DNA of 64,000 nucleotides. Source: Mytilus edulis (taxonomy: Eukaryota; Mollusca; Bivalvia; Mytilida; Mytilidae). The stretch spans positions 67,125,957 through 67,189,956 of the forward strand of contig NC_092357.1 of assembly GCF_963676685.1 (NCBI RefSeq), in the 5' to 3' direction. Both the position numbers and the translations under genes were made by a program. Every line of letters begins with the position of its first letter. Position 1 is the first letter of the stretch. Shown here piece after piece: positions 62,701-64,000 of this stretch. The notes beneath the pieces were generated by a model. It was given only the letters and a program-made list of their open reading frames with translations. It did not search any database and had not been told where the DNA came from.

Positions 62701-63876
62701 TGTCTTGTACAAATATGTTTCGGATCATAGGTGAGGGTCTGGGTGGGTTTCATTCTATGCATGAATTTACATTCTATGAGCTTGTATATATTTTGTTCAA
62801 ATTGTAATGTTGTACAAATTATAATGTGTACAGATGTTTTGTACAAGTGATCAGTGATTGATAATAATAAGATTAACGGTACCAATTTTCTTGCACCATA
62901 TGCGCATTTCGACGATACATGTCTCTTCAGTGATGCTCGTGGATAAACTGCTTTACACAAATGGATGACGCAAGCACAGTCTTTTGTTTGGCATTTTTTT
63001 CCATATTTCCTTGACTACGTGATACAGTTTAATACTGAGCATCAATACAAAGAACATTAGAACACAACAAGACTTTTTATGGATATGATTTTGATTTAAG
63101 TAAACTAAAATTAGAATTTAAACCATTCAGGTTTCCTTATATTTCTAGTATGAAGACAAAGATATTAGCACTAAATGTTATGTCGAAGTATAAACATTTT
63201 AAATTAAAATGTTTAACTGATATATTTTAAAAGATGAAATTATTATTTTGAGTTAAGACTGAGGCAGGATGAGTGATCATTAGTAACTTGGCAAAATAAA
63301 AGGCGGAATGACAATGTAAAAAAAACTTCGGGATGAACTTTAATAAAATAAGGCGGTTCCGAATAGGGTGACTGAAAATTAAAATGCAGGCCAGAGACTA
63401 CATCAACAAAAAGGCAGGACAATTTTTCACCCTAGTCCCCCTTATCCGAAACAAATCAAATTGCAGCTCCCTTTTAACTCTTTACTGTTTTGCCTAAAAA
63501 GATGTGTTAATATTTGCCTAGTCTATTTTCGATTATGGGTGCTTTAATTTTTTTTCTCCATTATAACCAGGTGATGATATGTCTAGTGAGATTACAACCG
63601 AATTCACGCCTACTACACCAAATGTGTACAAATCTACTACACCAAATGTGTACAAATCTACTACACCAAATGTGTACAAATCTACTACACCAAATGTGTA
63701 CAAATCGTTTCGTCGAGAAATTGGCGGCAAGACATCTACCCCTAGTCCAACAAGTGGTGGATCTGAATCTAATGAGGACGATTATGGATCTGGTGAAGAC
63801 AAAGATAAATGCATTAAACCTGCTTTTTATAAACTGCTTTCATTTTTTAGAAAATTCCCCAAAACGGAAAGCAAAG
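42842..63876 (+). CDS. Gene 2: secreted multi-module paralogue (unknown family), at least 15 exons, 3' partial
   Basis: Exons: 42842-42884, 44452-44523, 45223-45402, 45754-45927, 46529-46762, 47280-47475, 47780-47991, 48685-48747 (module A); 49265-49444, 49659-49832, 52555-52779, 57571-57766, 59611-59801, 62617-62673 (module B); 63571-63876 (start of module C). About 834 codons reach the last exon seen. Residues 1-15 are a signal peptide; a short basic exon follows. Modules A (353 codons) and B (341) have the same six-exon plan: acidic linker with KPDFYKLLSVFRGFPKT, then NGYE..LYEPLLDQFW, an ILK helix, VACYLR..FQC, IQKFVV..ELKPF and LQFAEKLVQSLDIFG. Intron phases are 1,1,1,2,1,1. No second signal peptide, promoter or terminal exon separates A and B (518 bp apart), so one transcript is likely. 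An in-frame TAA lies in exon 7 (47793-47795). Adjacent separate genes remain possible. Confidence 0.72.
42907..43206. mobile_element. Fold-back element A, copy 3
   Basis: AGCTAATTTCATAATACGTG with AAGACTTTTGTTAGTTTGC at the left, and TTTACTCTACAAGCATTGGG with AAATTAGCT at the right, lie just inside gene 2 intron 1, as copy 1 does in gene 1. Confidence 0.7.
43837..44019. mobile_element. Fold-back element B, copy 2
   Basis: CTGCAGAAGATGGCAAAATA at the left and TTTATTTTTGCCCCTTCTGCAG-type right end (44000-44019). The interior aligns with 18308-18499. Confidence 0.75.
44080..44375 (-). repeat. Long R-family copy, reverse orientation
   Basis: CAGGAGCCTGTAATTCAATC, GGGGCCTTTTATAGTTGACT, TTGAAGGCCGTACGGTGACC, CATTGGCAATCATACC, ending about 75 bp before exon 2 of gene 2. 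Confidence 0.8.
44452..44523 (+). CDS. Gene 2 exon 2 (basic N-terminal segment)
   Basis: The acceptor TTTTTCAG ends at 44451. The frame reads GLEGFKSRGMKSYPGKGGRA, SEDY; the phase-1 donor GTAAGA is at 44524. FKSRG resembles FRSKG at the start of gene 1 exon 2. Confidence 0.75.
44545..44905. repeat. Probable diverged fold-back element A
   Basis: TTCCTAATGCATGTAA at the left and AGTTACAAGCATAAGGAAAA, CAGCT at the right are a weak inverted pair. Internal GTTAGCTTGCTTG matches the family. Confidence 0.45.
45110..45222 (-). repeat. R-derived sequence forming the exon 3 acceptor
   Basis: TCATTGTTAGAGACTGTACA, ATGACCTAAG, GGTCTCTGTTGGAAATTTGT and CTCATAGGCATTCATTCC are a diverged R-family end running into TTATTTTCTATAG. 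The equivalent precedes exon 9 (49155-49264). Confidence 0.65.
45223..45402 (+). CDS. Gene 2 exon 3, module A linker and FYKLL segment
   Basis: The acceptor TTTTCTATAG ends at 45222. The frame reads SPMEERNEDVELSVTGRSEQ, TSGSSEEEFGSMEDEAKCVK, PDFYKLLSVFRGFPKTESR; phase-1 donor GTAGGC at 45403. Confidence 0.88.
45403..45665 (+). repeat. Donor-adjacent minisatellite, about 25-bp unit, nine copies
   Basis: GGTAAAAATAGCTTTATTGT repeats from the exon 3 donor (GTAGGCAAAAATAGCTTTAT) onward. The homologous exon 9 donor has a single copy (GTAGGAAAAAAATAGCTTTA), so the expansion happened after the modules split. Confidence 0.85.
45686..45753 (+). repeat. Tandem copies of the exon 4 acceptor tract
   Basis: TTTTTTTCAGATCAAGTAAT and ATTTTTCAGACCAAGTAATT precede the true acceptor at 45753. 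Module B has the same unit three times before exon 10 (49558-49658). Confidence 0.75.
45754..45927 (+). CDS. Gene 2 exon 4, module A (NGYE..LYEPLLDQFW)
   Basis: The frame reads EMNGYESDLYEPLLDQFW, VDKALDIFMKDFSRSLF, ERYHCKGTQLNQIVI; donor GTAAGT at 45928. 174 nt, identical in length to gene 1 exon 3 and gene 2 exon 10. Confidence 0.88.
45928..46528. other. Intron 4 of gene 2
   Basis: 46279-46297 is a run of about 17-19 G without a recognisable MITE around it. The rest is AT-rich; similar 'tattctttatattttt' stretches occur in the module B equivalent (52075-52180). Confidence 0.45.
46529..46762 (+). CDS. Gene 2 exon 5, module A (ILK helix)
   Basis: The acceptor TAATATAG ends at 46528. The frame reads SILKSKSNRFMPEELKSFKS, AIDKLKPKSNDDKN, VEDIVIDAFMVVYAILHENA; donor GTACGT at 46763. 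Confidence 0.85.
46763..47279. other. Intron 5 of gene 2, nothing recognised
   Basis: No tandem or dispersed family was recognised. The last 35 bases (ATGGCATACGTATACACCAT) match the module B intron end at 57543-57560. Confidence 0.5.
47280..47475 (+). CDS. Gene 2 exon 6, module A (VACYLR..FQC)
   Basis: The frame reads DVACYLRFVRQNLRREAEAD, LEQIKQLFAEWSTQDYPSVF, QCTEPRRVVEIYRENWQGIN, LP; phase-2 donor GTAAGT at 47476. Confidence 0.88.
47780..47991 (+). pseudogene. Gene 2 exon 7, module A, with in-frame stop
   Basis: The acceptor AATTTCAG ends at 47779 and phase 2 is required. The frame reads EKENK, TAA (47793-47795), FQLVSQSLKKFLPKFRKS, IQKFVVKVFNELKPF, EMVEFFQKSL. Gene 1 and module B have a leucine codon at the stop position (ENILFQ and ENELFQ). 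A change to TTA would restore Leu. The rest of the exon and both splice sites are intact. If the stop is real, a 304-residue product results. Skipping exons 6 and 7 together would preserve the frame; skipping exon 7 alone would not. Confidence 0.7.
47992..48684. other. Intron 7 of gene 2, paralogous to intron 13
   Basis: AATGGAACGATCTTCACTTG, AAAAGCATAATG, AAATAGTTTTCCTACAAGAA aligns with 62190-62305 in module B, so the introns were duplicated with the exons. Confidence 0.65.
48685..48747 (+). CDS. Gene 2 exon 8, module A end (FAEKLVQSLDIFG)
   Basis: The acceptor TCTTTTCAG ends at 48684. The frame reads SSDTSELQFAEKLVQSLDIF, G; phase-1 donor GTAAGT at 48748. Confidence 0.85.
49155..49264 (-). 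repeat. R-derived sequence forming the exon 9 acceptor
   Basis: TCGTTGTTGAAGACTGTACA, GTGACCTTAAG, GGTCTCTGTTGGAAATTTGT, CTCTCTGGCATTAATTCC. The same composite precedes exon 3. Confidence 0.65.
49265..49444 (+). CDS. Gene 2 exon 9, module B linker and FYKLL segment
   Basis: The acceptor TTTTCTATAG ends at 49264. The frame reads TSPMEVMNEDVERSFIGRSE, QTSGSSEEESGSMEDEDECI, KPDFYKLLSVFRGFPKTDSR; donor GTAGGA at 49445. Same 180-nt length as exon 3 and nearly the same protein. Confidence 0.88.
49558..49658 (+). repeat. Tandem copies of the exon 10 acceptor tract
   Basis: Three TCAGACCAAGTAATTCGTRT-like units, each ending in a T-rich TTTTTCAG, precede the true acceptor at 49658. Confidence 0.75.
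49659..49832 (+). CDS. Gene 2 exon 10, module B (NGYE..LYEPLLDQFW)
   Basis: The frame reads EINGYEAYLYEPLLDQFW, VDKALNIFMRDLSRSVF, DRYHCKGTQLNQILI; donor GTAAGT at 49833. Confidence 0.88.
49893..50100 (-). mobile_element. tRNA-derived SINE, minus strand
   Basis: On the minus strand the A-box-like TGGTCTAGCGGGACGG is followed by the B box GGTTCGAATCCCGGCGAGGG (complement of 49991-50012). A body with TTCGCAAATTTACAGATCTA and an AT repeat tail (49896-49918) follow. It is too far from a tRNA fold to be a functional tRNA gene. Confidence 0.75.
50290..50525. repeat. AT microsatellite and the TCATCAGTGACG repeat family
   Basis: A TA run at about 50288-50305, then TTTCTTATCCCAGGCATAGA, TGAGCGTCACTGATGAGTCT and GTCTGGCGTACTAAATTATA, a copy of the family also at 53470-53655. 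Confidence 0.6.
50535..51690 (-). mobile_element. LINE-type retrotransposon, 5'-truncated, minus strand
   Basis: On the minus strand a reverse-transcriptase C-terminal region (about 51680-51166) reads KIYDKRDDFSFPIVNYPFL, SYGVYISQLVRFARVC, GFRYHKLVKTFTKFYHR, ISHPKFYGNILYKAQK. This YGVYISQL..HKL..FYGRH-like order is typical of non-LTR retrotransposon RTs common in molluscs and cnidarians. The sequence to about 50535 is its 3' region, matched by a second copy at 59861-60112 plus 61485-61530. The coding part is truncated, so it is not autonomous. Confidence 0.8.
51740..51875 (-). repeat. Dispersed repeat with GGCCGATTCCGTACC
   Basis: CACTGCTCTAGCGCCTAGAC, TTTCAACTCGGCCGATTCCG and a second GATTCTACCGAGGATTGCCG segment resemble, inverted, the sequence at 27835-27915 and the units at 25280-25500. 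Confidence 0.5.
51876..52554. other. Intron 10 of gene 2, remainder
   Basis: T-rich 'tattctttatattttt' segments (52075-52180) parallel intron 4. No exon is supported among the hydrophobic frames. Confidence 0.45.
52555..52779 (+). CDS. Gene 2 exon 11, module B (ILK helix)
   Basis: The acceptor AATTTAG ends at 52554. The frame reads SILKKKSHGLFLEGMKSITD, AFEQMHPKSNTRRSSYKD, LIPKVYTVLFDMLHMTLTGH, LETGELG; donor GTACGT at 52780. More diverged from exon 5 than the other pairs. Confidence 0.83.
53344..53371 (+). repeat. Copy of the exon 11 3' end and donor
   Basis: TTCTTGAGACTGGGGAACTT plus GGGGTACGTA repeats the last 20 coding bases and donor of exon 11 (52757-52785), about 590 bp downstream. 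It sits in a small block repeated again near 54005-54050. Confidence 0.7.
53659..53977. mobile_element. Harbinger-like MITE with poly(G)/poly(C) terminal repeats, empty site inferable
   Basis: GGCAGCAACCATTTGAT at the left mirrors ATCAAATGGTTGCTGCC at the right, with TTA duplicated outside (53656-53658 and 53978-53980). A G run of about 32 follows the left end, and C runs precede the right end. The host is the TCATCAGTGACG repeat: its uninterrupted copy at 50507-50522 reads GGCGTACTAAATTATAAT. Confidence 0.82.
55250..56240 (+). repeat. About 1-kb dispersed repeat, second copy
   Basis: Matches 23640-24960 along its length but lacks the GTTCACAC MITE (empty site near 56003-56013). It carries instead an R-family insertion at about 55345-55507, which copy 1 lacks. 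Confidence 0.8.
55345..55507 (-). repeat. R-family insertion with an empty site elsewhere
   Basis: ATCGGGGCCTTTTATAGCTG, CTATGCAGTATGGGCTTTGC, TTGAAGGCCTTACGG, CATTGGCAATAATACCACAT, TTTTATATATAG. At 23893-23905 the paralogous repeat reads straight through (GACATGGGCATCTATCAC). Confidence 0.75.
57305..57430. repeat. Fragment of the CAGTGGCGG MITE family
   Basis: GACGATCATTGCTTTTGAAT, GGAGACATATGGTTTGG and TGATGGGATCCGCCCCT match the interior and right end of the family. The left part is missing where the 54484-57298 element abuts. Confidence 0.5.
57571..57766 (+). CDS. Gene 2 exon 12, module B (VACYLR..FQC)
   Basis: The acceptor TTATTTCAG ends at 57570. The frame reads DVACYLRFVRENLKSEAEAD, LEQIKQLFAEWSTQDFSYVF, QCTDPRRVVEVYKENW, ILP; phase-2 donor GTAAGT at 57767. 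196 nt, as exon 6. Confidence 0.88.
57780..57885 (+). repeat. Donor-adjacent tandem repeat, ~32-bp unit, three copies
   Basis: AAAGTGGGAGGAACCTGCAT and ATTATAGAAAT-like units lie right after the exon 12 donor. Confidence 0.75.
57972..58990 (+). repeat. Dispersed repeat starting TAGATGTGTCAAAGCGACAC, interrupted
   Basis: GAATGGCCCCGTCTCAAAAA, AAACTTAAACTTCATCTTTA and tandem blocks with GGTTAACTCRCATRCMAAA and ATCTGAAGGCGTTTAGA continue on both sides of the GGGGCAT insertion (58245-58539). It ends near ATTCGTTGCGGGGCCA. Confidence 0.65.
58245..58539 (-). mobile_element. GGGGCAT element, nested
   Basis: It begins AAACAAGAATGTGTTCACAG, carries one ~169-bp unit and an (ACGG/ACGA)n tract, and ends CTACTATCGTAGGTGGGGCA, TAAAAA. 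Inserted at an A run in the host repeat. Confidence 0.75.
59285..59560 (-). repeat. U-family interspersed repeat
   Basis: AAGATCCCAGAGGTACAGTC (with a 17-bp internal duplication), AATAGTACATGACACAACAT, GGGGTGATCTCGGGTGCTCC, AACAAATCCGGTAAATAGTC. It ends about 50 bp before exon 13. Confidence 0.75.
59611..59801 (+). CDS. Gene 2 exon 13, module B (helical KELKPF segment)
   Basis: The acceptor TTATTTCAG ends at 59610. The frame reads EDENELFQLVSGALKKIIPR, TIQKFVVRVLKELKPFYDAQ, VDEMVEFFQKSL; phase-1 donor GTAAGT at 59802. It is open where exon 7 has TAA. Confidence 0.88.
59861..60112 (-). repeat. LINE 3' region, first part (interrupted)
   Basis: GGAATGTGTCAAAGAGACAA, CAACCCGACCATAGAACAGA, GGCCAGAGGCTCCTGACTTA match 50545-50790. 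The match resumes at 61485-61530 (TGCGGCGGGGTTTA, GTATGAGATCTCAA), showing a later insertion between. Confidence 0.75.
60113..61484 (-). mobile_element. GGGGCAT element with seven tandem 169/189-bp units, nested in LINE
   Basis: Units with TGCACTATCATTTTCTATGT start near 60140, 60311, 60500, 60669, 60838, 61027 and 61216. Spacing is 169 bp, or 189 bp when a 20-bp AGCCAAAAACTTTAACCTGA is added. An (ACGG/ACGA)n tract (61385-61435) and CTACTATCGTAGGTGGGGCA end it. It lies in gene 2 intron 13. Confidence 0.85.
61531..62394. other. Intron 13 remainder, paralogous to intron 7
   Basis: TATGGAACAATCTTCACTTG, AAAAACATAATGAAC and AATAGGTTTTCCTACAGGAA align with 48408-48520. Confidence 0.6.
62395..62590. 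repeat. Repeat with CGGGATTTC motifs
   Basis: GGGAAGTCGGGATCGGGTGT, CTCGGGATTTCTTTTTTC, ATTCGGGACCTCGGGATTTC, GGATTTCGGGATCAGAACCC. Also at 32320-32500 and 63940-64000. Confidence 0.6.
62617..62673 (+). CDS. Gene 2 exon 14, module B end (FAEQLVQSLDLFG)
   Basis: The acceptor CTATTTCAG ends at 62616. The frame reads SADQLQFAEQLVQSLDLFG; phase-1 donor GTAAGT at 62674. Confidence 0.85.
62674..63570. repeat. Intron 14 with a degraded Harbinger-like MITE
   Basis: About 63255-63474 carries GCAGGATGAGTGATCATTAG, AAAAAGGCAGGACAATTTTT, CACCCTAGTCCCCCTTATCC and CAAATTGCAGCTCCC, the MITE family in decayed form. 62674-63230 holds nothing firm. Confidence 0.55.
63571..63876 (+). CDS. Gene 2 exon 15, module C linker and FYKLL segment
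   Basis: The acceptor ATAACCAG ends at 63570. The frame reads SDDMSSEITTEFTPT, then a nine-residue unit (TPNVYKSTT) four times from a 27-bp DNA repeat (about 63603-63708), then SGGSESNEDDYGSGEDKDK, CIKPAFYKLLSFFRKFPKTE; phase-1 donor GTAGGT at 63877. The linker differs completely from A and B but the FYKLL end is conserved. Confidence 0.85.
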
Positions 63877-63939
63877 GTAGGTAAACGTAGTTTTTTTAGT
63901 AATAAGAACAAACATAGAAGCTTCCATCAGTTTAGAAGC

Positions 63940-64000
63940 TGGGTTAGGAGGGGTCCTGATCCCGAACTCTTAGGCTTAATAACCCGAAATCCCGAGGTCC
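63940..64000. repeat. Start of a CGGGATTTC-type repeat
   Basis: GGGGTCCTGATCCCGAACTC and CCGAAATCCCGAGGTCC resemble 62395-62590 in the opposite orientation; cut by the window edge. Confidence 0.45.

Overview
The window looks like nuclear DNA of a marine bivalve, most likely a mussel (Mytilus or a close relative). This rests on pattern recognition, not on a search. The sequence is AT-rich. Genes are split into short exons with clean GT-AG introns. The non-coding DNA is packed with interspersed families that I associate with mussel genomes: the repeat containing 'AGATGTGGTATGATTGCC', the element ending 'GTAGGTGGGGCATAAAAA', hAT-like 'CAGTGGCGGATCC' elements, tRNA-derived SINEs and a LINE reverse-transcriptase remnant. 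There is no operon-like or bacterial feature, and most long open frames lie in tandem repeats and are not genes.

Three coding loci are supported, all on the + strand. (1) About 5.8-9.0 kb holds the 3' end of a gene encoding EAR/EPTP repeats, in three exons; its 5' part lies outside the window or was not recognised. (2) About 17.3-33.6 kb holds a complete-looking nine-exon gene, here 'gene 1', for a secreted protein of about 612 residues. It has a signal peptide, a long acidic linker with internal repeats and one six-exon module whose family I do not recognise. (3) From 42.8 kb past the window edge lies 'gene 2', a paralogue with its own promoter and signal-peptide exon. It carries the same six-exon module at least three times in a row (45.2-48.7, 49.3-62.7 and from 63.6 kb). 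Module boundaries are all phase 1, four cysteines are conserved in every complete copy, and each module starts with a variable acidic Ser/Gly/Glu linker. As read here, the first module has an in-frame TAA at 47793-47795.

Layout: 0-5.8 kb, repeats (a TIR element, inverted 160-bp units, a tandem-bearing GGGGCAT element). 5.8-9.5 kb, EAR gene end. 9.5-17.2 kb, transposon-rich, with a SINE, nested hAT-like elements and a decayed hAT transposase end. 17.2-33.7 kb, gene 1, whose introns hold a 2-kb minisatellite and a 1.85-kb 50/56-bp array. 33.7-42.7 kb, intergenic repeats and a strong hairpin. 42.7-64 kb, gene 2, with a 2.8-kb long-TIR element, a LINE and nested repeats in its introns.

The most striking theme is that tandem duplications repeatedly sit on splice boundaries. 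Nine copies of a 67-bp unit carry a 3' splice site and exon start in the EAR gene. About seven copies do the same in gene 1. Donor-adjacent minisatellites and decayed exon-end copies occur elsewhere. Together with the tandem module duplication and the repeats inside the acidic linker exons, this suggests a locus that evolves quickly by local duplication. The two paralogues also share promoter layout (TATA-to-ATG spacing of exactly 44 bp, an E2F-like site upstream) and two inverted-repeat families in intron 1. All functional statements about the module family are inference: I could not assign it to a known family.
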